Below are positions 1-6,833 of a stretch of DNA of 64,000 bases, in pieces. Numbering within the stretch: the stretch's first letter is position 1; every line of letters starts with the position of its first letter. The notes under the pieces are model-generated. The model saw only the letters and a program-made list of their open reading frames with translations, ran no database searches and had not been told where the DNA came from. The translations under genes and the position numbers were made by a program. Source of the DNA: Methylophaga sp. (GTDB lineage: Bacteria; Pseudomonadota; Gammaproteobacteria; Nitrosococcales; Methylophagaceae). The stretch covers positions 1 through 64,000 of the forward strand of contig NZ_VENF01000001.1 in NCBI RefSeq assembly GCF_009711715.1, in the 5' to 3' direction.

Positions 1-255
1 TAATGCGCTGGCAAGATCCTTATCTGCCACGGGCACAGTTTTTTTAAGCGTGGCATCCAGCCCCAATGATTGCATCTGCGACTCAATCGTTGTCGCATTA
101 TCTCCATGGAATATGCGTACTTTGCGATTAGGTGTGTCAAATTCAAGCACGACGCTGGGCTCAATCCCATCTAACGCCATGCGGATCATCCCCTCTTCAG
201 AAGGGCAATCCATTTTCGGTACCCGGTATTCACTGACATAAATATGTTTAGGCAT
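1..255 (-). CDS. Heavy-metal-associated (HMA) domain protein, N-terminal part
   Basis: The reading frame starts at an ATG at 255 and stays open to the left edge, so only the first 85 residues are visible. They look like a ferredoxin-like HMA domain: a beta strand, then MDCPSEEG with a single cysteine where classical HMA domains have CxxC, then a helix and a second strand (VVLEFDTPNRKVRIF). This one-cysteine variant is known to me from N-terminal domains of cation-diffusion-facilitator-type transporters and from small metal-binding proteins. Which of these it is cannot be told without the missing C-terminus. No good ribosome binding site precedes the ATG, but an in-frame stop lies eight codons upstream, so no longer start is likely. 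It would fit a metal-resistance cargo gene of the mobile element. Confidence 0.6.
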   Translation of the reverse strand, partial: MPKHIYVSEYRVPKMDCPSEEGMIRMALDGIEPSVVLEFDTPNRKVRIFHGDNATTIESQMQSLGLDATLKKTVPVADKDLASAL

Positions 256-708
256 GAGGAAGCATACTTTCTTGATTCAAAGATATAAACTTAAATTCTA
301 TAGTAATCATAAAATCAATTGACTAAACGATAGAAAGCTTTGACTTGTCAAAAATACAAGCCGTATCCAAATACGCATGCATATGAGCCAACAGGATCAG
401 TATGCTCATGAAACGACTATACCTTTGTCATACACGGTTAATACCATAACCGTTAAGACAGTTATCGGAAATGAAGTCCTGACTATGAAAACATCGGATA
501 TACGGGGTAATTTAAATTTTTTTGATTGGTTCTCGAGTCATGACTAATAAGGATGAGAGTAGGGAGGAATAGCCGCTCCAGAATGATGCAGAGTTCAAAA
601 AAATCTATCGGCACCTAACTAACATCCGGATCAGTTAGGCCGGCCTCTGATAAACTATTCTCAGCAACATCAGGGGAATTAGTTCAGTCATATAAGTCAG
701 TCGATTAG
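256..708. other. Intergenic stretch, largely without recognisable genes
   Basis: This AT-rich stretch lies between the truncated HMA gene and the broken phosphatase gene. Apart from a possible 54-codon frame at 383-547, I see no convincing gene, tRNA, terminator or repeat. It may contain decayed element sequence. Confidence 0.5.
383..547 (+). CDS. Possible small hypothetical protein, 54 aa
   Basis: An ATG-initiated frame of 54 codons ends at a TAA. The product starts MSQQDQYAHETTIPLSY and ends FFDWFSSHD. No domain is recognised, and no Shine-Dalgarno sequence precedes the ATG. It is listed because it is the only frame of any length in this gap. It could equally be chance or a remnant. Confidence 0.2.
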   Translation: MSQQDQYAHETTIPLSYTVNTITVKTVIGNEVLTMKTSDIRGNLNFFDWFSSHD

Positions 709-1158
709 TCAATCTGAAATAAACGCCTTCAATTGCTCGATCAGTCTCTCAAACTCTTTATCACCTAAACCTGGCATCGCATGGGTATAGGGTTCCAGGT
801 ACAGGCTGACATCAATGAGTCGATGTTTTTGAGTCTGCTTAATGTAGGGCGGATAGTCATCCAAAATAATCACATTGTCGATGTCGTCATCGACGAAGCG
901 TAAATCTTTGTGCTCATCAACCCAGTCGATGTAACGGACTGCTGAAAATCATTCTGGGGCTCTTCCATCTAAGACTAATCTTTTTGCTATTTCTCTAAAC
1001 CTTTTTTCATCAACGGTTGTAAAAATACAAATATTATTACGCCCAAAAAGACCTTCGCATTGGCACAGGAGTCTCATCAAGCCAGGATAGGAAAAAGGAC
1101 TAAGCGCATTTGAGATAAAAATGCCTTCTAAATCAAGGGCGAGGGTTAGAGTCGCCAT
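709..1158 (-). pseudogene. HAD/NIF-like phosphatase gene interrupted by an in-frame TGA
   Basis: Translation from the ATG at 1158 gives a HAD-type start (MATLTLALDLEG, a DxDG-like motif with Glu in place of the second Asp). It reads for 69 codons to RAPE and meets a TGA at 949-951. The same frame then continues without a shift: FSAVRYIDWVDEHKD, then VIILDDYPPYIK, and a natural TGA at 709-711. Both halves together look like one NLI-interacting-factor-like small HAD protein of about 149 residues. A single base change (for example TGG to TGA before FSAVRY) would explain the break. A TTG at 1176 could extend the N-terminus by six residues, but the first HAD strand begins right after the ATG. It lies downstream of the AAA+ ATPase gene on the same strand and may have been its operon partner. 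Confidence 0.6.
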
Positions 1159-1292
1159 ATCAATGCCCAAAGACAACTTTGTTGACGACAGGCCTCCATT
1201 TAGACCTCGAATACCAAGTCTGCTTTAAACCCGCTCGGTACAAGTTCTATTGGCCAGACATAAATGATGGCTTCGTTATTGGGGTGCAGCAT

Positions 1293-2390
1293 TTAAATTT
1301 TCGCAAGAAATCCCATACCCCTCTGCTCACTGCTATCTCTGATGTCTGGCCGAATATCTTTATGCGTAATGATGATGGGTCTATATTTTCCACCAGAACG
1401 TTGAACTGACTGCCCCATGGCTACTTTCAAACAATGTTTCATCTGTCTTGGCGGAAGGGTTGCCAGTTTTTCGAGAGCATGCTCGTTTAAATAGGGAGCA
1501 AAATGTTTACCCCAAGGGTTAGCTTTCAATAAGCCAGTGTAAACGGACTGTGCAATTTTCCTGGCCTGACTCCGTGTAGGCTGTGGAATATCAACGATAT
1601 GCATTCTAGAGAGGATAGGCGCCGGGATTAGCTCAGGCTCATTGGCTGTGGCAACCCACATGACGGCACTGGCGTTCATTGGCACTTCAATATACTCATC
1701 CACGAATCTCCTGGCGGTATGAGCCTCAAGTAAGCTATAAAAAGGGGCAAGAGGATCGAACTGGCTGCTACCTGTTACTTTGTCTACTTCATCCAGCATG
1801 ATGACGGGATTGGCAAATCTACTTTTTCTCAGACTGTCAGAGATGAAGCCTGGTTTGCTATCGGCCCATGAACAATTGCCGCCATTGATAACAAAGCCGC
1901 TTGAAGCTGTGGACATGTCCAGAGAGTAAAAGTCCGTACCTAGCTTTGATGCCAGTGTATGCATAAAAAGCGTTTTTCCAAGCCCTGGAGGGCCTGCTAG
2001 TAGCATAGGAGGTAGCTGAATAATGCCAGGCTGCTCGAGGCTGCTTAAAAGCAAGCTTGTTTTACATAAAGAGATAACTTCTGAAAAATTGGGAAACTGA
2101 TCTTCCAAGCCGTCTAATGTTTGCAAGACATCATCATTGATAATTGCCACACGCTTCACTGAAGGTTCCTTGAGCATGGCTCTCAAGACGGCTTTTTGTT
2201 TGTCACTCTGAGTAAAGTCAAGCAGCTCTTTTACTTCACTATGATTGAAAAGTTCGAACACTTGCTTATCGGCTTCAGGCAAATGAGATTTCAACTTTTC
2301 CGTCTGATCAGAAAAATAGGCGAAATCATCACGCACCGCTGTCTGCGTTTTCAGGACATCTTTAAGTGATTTTTTATTCATTGCTGGCAT
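1293..2390 (-). CDS. AAA+ family ATPase
   Basis: A 365-residue protein with a clear AAA+ core: Walker A GPPGLGKT at residues 133-140, Walker B VIMLDEVDK around residue 200, a sensor-1 stretch (VMWVATANEPE) and an arginine-finger region (APILSRMH). Roughly 120 residues precede the core. The C-terminal helical part resembles the lid of Lon-type ATPases, but there is no protease domain. The substrate is unknown. A second ATG three codons in is an equally possible start. Downstream on the same strand is the broken HAD/NIF gene, and upstream is the LAGLIDADG gene, separated by a strong hairpin. Its role in the element (maintenance, conflict or transposition-like functions) is open. Confidence 0.75.
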   Translation of the reverse strand: MPAMNKKSLKDVLKTQTAVRDDFAYFSDQTEKLKSHLPEADKQVFELFNHSEVKELLDFTQSDKQKAVLRAMLKEPSVKRVAIINDDVLQTLDGLEDQFPNFSEVISLCKTSLLLSSLEQPGIIQLPPMLLAGPPGLGKTLFMHTLASKLGTDFYSLDMSTASSGFVINGGNCSWADSKPGFISDSLRKSRFANPVIMLDEVDKVTGSSQFDPLAPFYSLLEAHTARRFVDEYIEVPMNASAVMWVATANEPELIPAPILSRMHIVDIPQPTRSQARKIAQSVYTGLLKANPWGKHFAPYLNEHALEKLATLPPRQMKHCLKVAMGQSVQRSGGKYRPIIITHKDIRPDIRDSSEQRGMGFLAKI

Positions 2391-2406
2391 CCATGTTTGA
2401 AAAGCA

Positions 2407-2430
2407 CCCTCTGCTCACCCGAGCAGAGGG
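2407..2430 (-). terminator. Perfect 10-bp hairpin between the LAGLIDADG and AAA+ genes
   Basis: CCCTCTGCTC and GAGCAGAGGG form a 10-bp perfect stem around a 4-nt loop. On the minus strand it is followed by a short T-rich run (TGCTTTTC). It sits 11 bases after the LAGLIDADG stop codon. It probably acts as a terminator or attenuator before the ATPase gene, although the U-tract is weak. Confidence 0.55.
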
Positions 2431-2440
2431 TGAGGGCAGA

Positions 2441-2899
2441 TCACTTTAATCGTGTGATTTTCCTGGCCCATTTTTCGCGTGTTTGATATACCTCTGGTGG
2501 CCATCCCTTCATGCCAGGTCGTTTTCCCATCATGCCTTCTTCCCACATCTTCTCGGCCGCATCGGCTTCAAACTGTTTGCGTCTAAGGAAGGGTTTGAGC
2601 TTTCTGATGGCCGATAAAGCATGCTTGCTGTCATAGACGAGTGCATAGCTATTTCGATTCATTTTTTCTGTGCGAGTCAACATGGAAATAAAGCTGGGCT
2701 CACCGATAATCCCTTGAAGTTCACTGAGCACCTCATAGTTGTTCTGTGTGACGGTGAGTTTCAGCCTGTGGCTGACATTCGGACGGTCTTTATAGGTTTG
2801 TCTGGCGATGCAGATACAGCCTTCACCGTCTACAAAGCCAGCTGCCCATGCCATTTCCATTTCTGTATTACCAGTAAAATGTGAATTATATGCACTCAT
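2441..2899 (-). CDS. Free-standing LAGLIDADG-type endonuclease-like protein
   Basis: The product of about 152 residues carries WAAGFVDGEGCICIARQ near its N-terminus. This matches the LAGLIDADG helix followed by the beta strand that carries the catalytic acid, as in single-motif homing endonucleases. Single-motif members act as homodimers. A longer frame opens upstream, but the ATG at 2899 has GGAGAG 7 bases before it and is the better start. It is not embedded in an intron or intein here; it stands alone between an XRE regulator and the AAA+ gene. It may be an active homing enzyme or a domesticated DNA-binding protein. Confidence 0.7.
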   Translation of the reverse strand: MSAYNSHFTGNTEMEMAWAAGFVDGEGCICIARQTYKDRPNVSHRLKLTVTQNNYEVLSELQGIIGEPSFISMLTRTEKMNRNSYALVYDSKHALSAIRKLKPFLRRKQFEADAAEKMWEEGMMGKRPGMKGWPPEVYQTREKWARKITRLK

Positions 2900-2948
2900 T
2901 GTGTGCTCTCCCTGCCAAAAATAATGGCGGTTGATTCCGCCATTGATT

Positions 2949-3179
2949 TTAAATATACACAATGTGTGTCTTTTTGTCAACTATTTTGTAGGGTACTTTT
3001 TGTTTTATACAGAATAGCTCAAGAACATATTCGGGTATAACGCGATGGTTTGTGCTGCCCGGTTCGGCTTCCCAGTTTTGCCATGTCCTATGAGTGACAA
3101 GTACTGTGTCTGCGGCCTCACGTTGAGTGAGGCCGAGTTTTTTTCTCAAAGTTTTGAGGTCTTTTGGAGGGATTGGCAT
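2949..3179 (-). CDS. XRE-family HTH transcriptional regulator
   Basis: A 76-residue protein with an XRE/Cro-type helix-turn-helix: LKTLRKKLGLTQREAADTV followed by VTHRTWQNWE, the usual QREAA and recognition-helix pattern. The start chosen is the ATG at 3179; a TTG four codons upstream is possible. The HTH fills most of the protein, as in small repressors of mobile elements. It is co-directional with the downstream LAGLIDADG gene, about 50 bases away, and may share its transcript. Confidence 0.75.
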   Translation of the reverse strand: MPIPPKDLKTLRKKLGLTQREAADTVLVTHRTWQNWEAEPGSTNHRVIPEYVLELFCIKQKVPYKIVDKKTHIVYI

Positions 3180-3340
3180 TTTCGTAACCAAATATTGAAA
3201 ATGCCAAATAGCTTATCATGAGGGTGAGTGTTTGAAGTGAATATGATTCACACCGAAATTTCTCTGTGACCGTTGAACTCAATGAGAGGCGGTAAGTGTA
3301 TGAGGTCCAATATGTAAAAGCCCTTTCAGGATTTTTACAA

Positions 3341-3943
3341 TCATGTTTGTTTTAAGTTGGCTAGTTTATCAACTAAATCAGTGTATTTTTTCTGCAGGGC
3401 GTGGTATCTGTCGTTCGAATTTTTTGCTTCTTTGGATTTCTCATCCAGTGCTGTTTTCAGGTAATTACGGTTTTCAGTCATACCTGAAAGCTCGGTCTTG
3501 AGATTGTCAACCTCAAGTTGATGTTGTGTTGTCAGAGCAGTGGTAGCCGTCTCATGAGAAGTTGTTAGCTCTTCGATTTGACGCTCCATATTTTGCAAGT
3601 CTTCTACCAAGAGAGATGCCTCAGATTTAATTTGAGCGATCTGCTTTGCCGATGTTTCCTGGATTTGGCGAATACTGATTGATGCGTCTTCCTGGATTTT
3701 ATTCCACCACTTAACAAGTAACTCATTCGATTCACGGATTACACTTTCTGGAATGTCAGGACCTGGCTGTGTAAAAGAAAAATCATTCTCTTCTTGCCAT
3801 TTTGAAAACATGTTTCCGATAGTGGTGTACGAACCACCAATCTGGCGGACGATGCTGGAAACTGTTGGGATATTATTTTTACTTTGGAGATCAGCAATGC
3901 ATTGGTCGAAATCTTCCTGGGTAACATTTTTTCTTCTGCTCAT
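3341..3943 (-). CDS. KfrA-like DNA-binding coiled-coil protein
   Basis: The 200-residue product starts MSRRKNVTQEDFDQCIADL. Its N-terminal part, with PTVSSIVRQIGGSYTTIGNMF, matches the KfrA N-terminal winged-helix domain, which reads like a resolvase-type HTH. The rest, from about residue 85, is a long heptad-rich coiled coil (VEDLQNMERQIEEL and onward). KfrA proteins of broad-host-range plasmids bind operators at their own promoter and help plasmid stability. The ATG at 3943 is preceded by GGAGCG at good spacing; the longer upstream frame is not needed. Repeated TTGACAT elements lie in its promoter and also before the array and rep gene near 6.57 kb. Confidence 0.75.
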   Translation of the reverse strand: MSRRKNVTQEDFDQCIADLQSKNNIPTVSSIVRQIGGSYTTIGNMFSKWQEENDFSFTQPGPDIPESVIRESNELLVKWWNKIQEDASISIRQIQETSAKQIAQIKSEASLLVEDLQNMERQIEELTTSHETATTALTTQHQLEVDNLKTELSGMTENRNYLKTALDEKSKEAKNSNDRYHALQKKYTDLVDKLANLKQT

Positions 3944-3968
3944 ATGAAGCGCTCCTGAATTTTTTCTA

Positions 3969-3997
3969 AATATATCAATATTGAATATCAATGTCAA
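3969..3997 (-). promoter_or_regulatory. kfrA-like gene promoter with palindromic operator
   Basis: On the minus strand TTGACA (3992-3997) is followed after 17 bases by TATATT (3969-3974), a good sigma-70 promoter 26 bases before the KfrA-like start codon. The palindrome TCAATATTGA (3975-3984) fills the spacer, and the ATATTGACATT element is repeated near 6.58 kb. This layout suits autoregulation by the KfrA-like protein. The binding itself is inferred. Confidence 0.6.
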
Positions 3998-4062
3998 TAT
4001 GCATTTGATTAATCATGATATATAAGGTTTAATAATTAGTAATTCAGCTTCGGAAATCAATT

Positions 4063-4692
4063 ATGGATTCTCAAACAAGAAAAAAAAATATCAGGGCTCG
4101 GCTTAAAAGAGGTGATCTGAAAAAGCTGTCCGAAGAACTCGATATGAGCTACAGCTATCTATCCCAAGCGTTTTCACCGGGTAGCAAATTCACTTTTACA
4201 GATGAACTGGCGAGAAAGGTAGAGAAAAAAATGGACTGGCCTGTTGGTGCTTTGGAAGAAGGCCCGGAAGCGCATCCATCAGAATCTATTAATCCGATGC
4301 TGATCGTCGCCAACAAACTCCGTTCAAGAGAATTTGCACTATTTTACCGTATGAAAACGATTCGGGCTCCATACAGAGTCAATACAGGGTATTTAGCTAA
4401 AACAGCAGACATTGCCATCCTTGAAGATGATTTCACTACCTACGCCCTTGGTAAGCAGTCTGAAGACATAACTAATGAACAGTGTGTAGCGGATTTGGTT
4501 TTGATGATGGCAATGTCAGGGGCGAAGTATGGCTTTTTGTACTCGCCAAGCTCTGGCATTGATCCTGCCTGGCAAAACGCTCACAGATATTTCGACGAAA
4601 AAAGAGAAAGTAGGTGGTTTAAAAACAGTTCAGGTAAGGTAGTCGAAATTGAAGAAAGTCCTGATAATGTGTTTGAGCATGTGGGCATTTAA
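4063..4692 (+). CDS. HTH-domain protein of unknown function
   Basis: A 209-residue protein divergent from the KfrA-like gene. Residues 8-60 look like a phage-repressor-type HTH (LKKLSEELDMSYSYLSQAF, then FTDELARKVEKKMDWP). The remaining 130 residues, including an acidic tail, match no family I recognise. The position between a KfrA-like gene and a replication gene suggests a copy-control or maintenance regulator, but this is context only. Confidence 0.6.
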   Translation: MDSQTRKKNIRARLKRGDLKKLSEELDMSYSYLSQAFSPGSKFTFTDELARKVEKKMDWPVGALEEGPEAHPSESINPMLIVANKLRSREFALFYRMKTIRAPYRVNTGYLAKTADIAILEDDFTTYALGKQSEDITNEQCVADLVLMMAMSGAKYGFLYSPSSGIDPAWQNAHRYFDEKRESRWFKNSSGKVVEIEESPDNVFEHVGI

Positions 4693-4700
4693 GTAGTAAT

Positions 4701-4718
4701 AGTAGTATTGCTACTACT
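4701..4718. repeat. Inverted repeat after the HTH gene
   Basis: AGTAGTA and TACTACT form a perfect 7-bp stem with a TTGC loop, 9 bases after the HTH gene stop codon. There is no U-tract on either strand, so it is at best a weak terminator or an RNA-end hairpin. Confidence 0.35.
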
Positions 4719-4867
4719 TGATGACGGAGTCTAACCAAGCAGTCAAACACAACATGCAGAGTGAATGCACTAAGCAAGGCTTTTGATGCATTGAAAGCCA
4801 TTGGTCATACTGGTGCGCGGACTTTGATGATAATAGGCAAATCAAGGCTATTTCTAAGGCATTTTTG

Positions 4868-6226
4868 CTATGGTGCTTTAAGACTATTCTCAAATTTTTT
4901 GAGAAATTTTAGTGACTTTATTCTTTCAGCTGTCATCCGGGGTCTGAGCTTCTTCCTGAGAAGCCATTTTACGTCTTCAAAATCCCAGGTTTTTGCCATT
5001 AGCGACTTAAGTGTATCCCGGTTGAGATACTCATCTTGACTAATTGTCCGTAATTCCGTTTTACCCAGTGAAGCCATGATAGATGGGCCTTGTCTCTGCG
5101 TAATAGGGGAGAGCCGTGTTGTTGCAGTAACAGACTGGTAAAGGCGTTGAGCAGAAGCATAGTCCCCTTCAGTAGCAGCCCGATTTAGAGCCTGATTGAT
5201 GTCAGTATAGGCATCCTCAAGGGAGGAGTAATCATGACCAGCAATACGAACTTGGTCTGTACCGTCAGTCAGTGTGTGTGAGTTATAGACTGCAGGATAG
5301 CTTGAGTGTTGAATGGCACAAGTCCCTCTTCGGGCAGGATCCCAAATCTTCAATGGTAATAATTTCCGCATCCTGGATCCAAATGCGATGCGACGTGCTT
5401 TAAGCTTTTGAGACCACATTGCAATGATTCTTGCAGATTTATTCTGGTATTTGTGGAGCCCCCAGAAGGTTTTTACCATATATCTTAAGCAGGCCTTGAC
5501 GTTACGTGAAGGCTCGAAATGAACTGCGCCTTGCATGGAGTCAGGAAAGAAGAAAAAACGCTGCAGAGCCGCTTCTACGCGCTCCTGCTCATCGGTAAAC
5601 AAGGTAATGTGCATATGTGGTGTGCCATCGCTATGCGTTTCTATGCCCCTTACCCATTCAATGCGAATTTTATTATTACGCAACCAGGCATTGAATTGAG
5701 CCCAGCGTTCGGTAAGTAGCTTTGCTGATTCATCAGGTGTCATCTTGTTCCAGTTCAATCTGGATACGTGGTATTGAGATGGTAGTGTGATGGTGACAAA
5801 AAACGGATCCAGGCCGTCTTTCATTGCAAGGCTGGCAATACCCATAGCTCTTGCCAGGTAGCAGGATGAGCGTGAGTACTGTTTTTTGCTCTGTGAGGCA
5901 GCGTAGACAGCGTGATAAAAGCTATATCCAGCGATGCGTACAGCGGATTTTGCTACCCATCCAAGATAATCTTTGTCATTACTGTCATGGATAAGTCTGG
6001 CGTTATGAACGATTGAGGTGTAACTGGCAGCCGCTTTCAGTAATCGCCTGATGTGTGGTCGCAGTTGTTTAAATGACGGCGCAGCTGAAATAGGCTTGTC
6101 AAACATGGCATGCAGATGGCCTATGACTTCATCATAACTTAGCCTGTCTTCATGCACCAGATAATGGATGTCATCATAAATCTTGTTTGCCAGGATGGCG
6201 ATATTGTCGTTTGTTACTCTCATCAT
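4868..6226 (-). CDS. HUH replication initiation endonuclease (phage gpA-type)
   Basis: The 452-residue protein has the signature of rolling-circle endonucleases of the phage P2 gpA group. Motif 1 is a strand FFVTITLPS near residue 142. Motif 2 is GIETHSDGTPHMHITLF with the two metal-binding histidines at about 204 and 206. A candidate nucleophile is Tyr249 in CLRYMVKTF. P2-like proteins have two tyrosines in a YxxxY pattern; here the +4 position is Thr, so it looks like a single-tyrosine form. The protein nicks one strand at an origin and stays covalently attached. Its presence suggests the element can replicate or excise as a circle. The repeat array and a strong promoter lie upstream. Confidence 0.8.
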   Translation of the reverse strand: MMRVTNDNIAILANKIYDDIHYLVHEDRLSYDEVIGHLHAMFDKPISAAPSFKQLRPHIRRLLKAAASYTSIVHNARLIHDSNDKDYLGWVAKSAVRIAGYSFYHAVYAASQSKKQYSRSSCYLARAMGIASLAMKDGLDPFFVTITLPSQYHVSRLNWNKMTPDESAKLLTERWAQFNAWLRNNKIRIEWVRGIETHSDGTPHMHITLFTDEQERVEAALQRFFFFPDSMQGAVHFEPSRNVKACLRYMVKTFWGLHKYQNKSARIIAMWSQKLKARRIAFGSRMRKLLPLKIWDPARRGTCAIQHSSYPAVYNSHTLTDGTDQVRIAGHDYSSLEDAYTDINQALNRAATEGDYASAQRLYQSVTATTRLSPITQRQGPSIMASLGKTELRTISQDEYLNRDTLKSLMAKTWDFEDVKWLLRKKLRPRMTAERIKSLKFLKKFENSLKAP

Positions 6227-6345
6227 TCATGCCTACTTGAAACATTGGCTTTGATCAGGCTGTGATTCTTTTATGCACCGCATCTAATGTCACACATACG
6301 CTCTCAAAAGCATGAATAACATTGATTTAGGCCCTCGTCAGAAAT

Positions 6346-6369
6346 GAAAAAGCCCGCGAAAAGCGGGCT
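6346..6369 (-). terminator. Rho-independent terminator of the repeat transcript
   Basis: Read on the minus strand, AGCCCGC pairs with GCGGGCT across a short loop and is followed by a run of T (the + strand A-run at 6347-6351). It directly follows the last repeat unit. A transcript entering from the right would therefore end here, before the replication gene. Confidence 0.75.
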
Positions 6370-6513
6370 CTCTCGTTCCGCCTATTCGGCGGTAGACAAC
6401 AAGACGAAGTTAGTAAACGTCTGTTTTTTTATGAACCGCCTATTCGGCGGTAGATAGCAAGACGAAGTTAGTAAACGTCTCTTTTTTTATGAACCACCTA
6501 TTCGGTGGTGAAG
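6370..6513 (-). repeat. Three type I-F CRISPR-repeat-like units, 58-bp period
   Basis: Three 28-bp units lie at 6486-6513, 6428-6455 and 6370-6397. On the minus strand each has a 5-bp stem with a 5-nt loop (CCGCC GAATA GGCGG). The rightmost unit changes both arms (CCACC/GGTGG), so pairing is conserved. By my alignment to the E. coli-type I-F repeat, about 18-19 of 28 positions agree in the right and middle units, including the GCCG-A-AGGC core and the terminal AAA. The leftmost unit diverges after the stem, like a degenerate terminal repeat. The 30-bp intervals (6456-6485 and 6398-6427) are identical except for two bases and contain their own hairpin (AGACG/CGTCT), unlike real spacers. No cas genes are in the window. 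Alternatives are an RNA anti-CRISPR or a rolling-circle origin of the adjacent replication gene. Confidence 0.65.
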
Positions 6514-6553
6514 TATCACATAAGACACTGATTGCTTGATGTGATGGAGAGAT

Positions 6554-6581
6554 ATTATACAGAATTAAATATTGATGTCAA
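6554..6581 (-). promoter_or_regulatory. Consensus sigma-70 promoter upstream of the repeat units
   Basis: On the minus strand TTGACA (6576-6581) and TATAAT (6554-6559) are both perfect consensus hexamers, 16 bases apart. Transcription would start near 6547, run through all three repeat units and reach the terminator at 6346-6369, giving an RNA of about 200 nt. A second TTGACA lies 13 bp upstream (6589-6594). The surrounding ATATTGACATT sequence is shared with the KfrA-like gene promoter, so the same repressor may control both. Confidence 0.7.
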
Positions 6582-6833
6582 TACTTAATGTCAATATATT
6601 GTGAGTTTTATTAAAAGCAAATGACCAATATCTCCGCCTGGGTCGGCGAAAACCTTAATTAACCTAACTTTAGAAGGAAAAGTCCACTTCGCATCTACCT
6701 GGAATATTAATGTCTGTTTAGATAATTGAGATCGAATTGTGTTAAATGTGTTTTTGAGGGGGCAGATGCTCAGAGTCACAAACGAGCCCACTCTGCTACA
6801 ATCACTCAACTTGATAAGCTTTGAGTTGTCAGG

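Noticed and set aside
949..951. Selenocysteine at the in-frame TGA of the HAD/NIF gene
   Set aside because: No SECIS-like hairpin is evident right after the TGA, and HAD/NIF proteins are not known selenoproteins. A nonsense mutation is simpler.
1179..1409. 76-codon plus-strand frame beside the AAA+ gene
   Set aside because: Half of it lies antisense to the AAA+ coding region, and the product resembles no family.
6370..6513. A genuine CRISPR array
   Set aside because: The two intervals are nearly identical and 30 bp, not unique 32-bp spacers, and no cas genes are near. I keep it as repeat-like.
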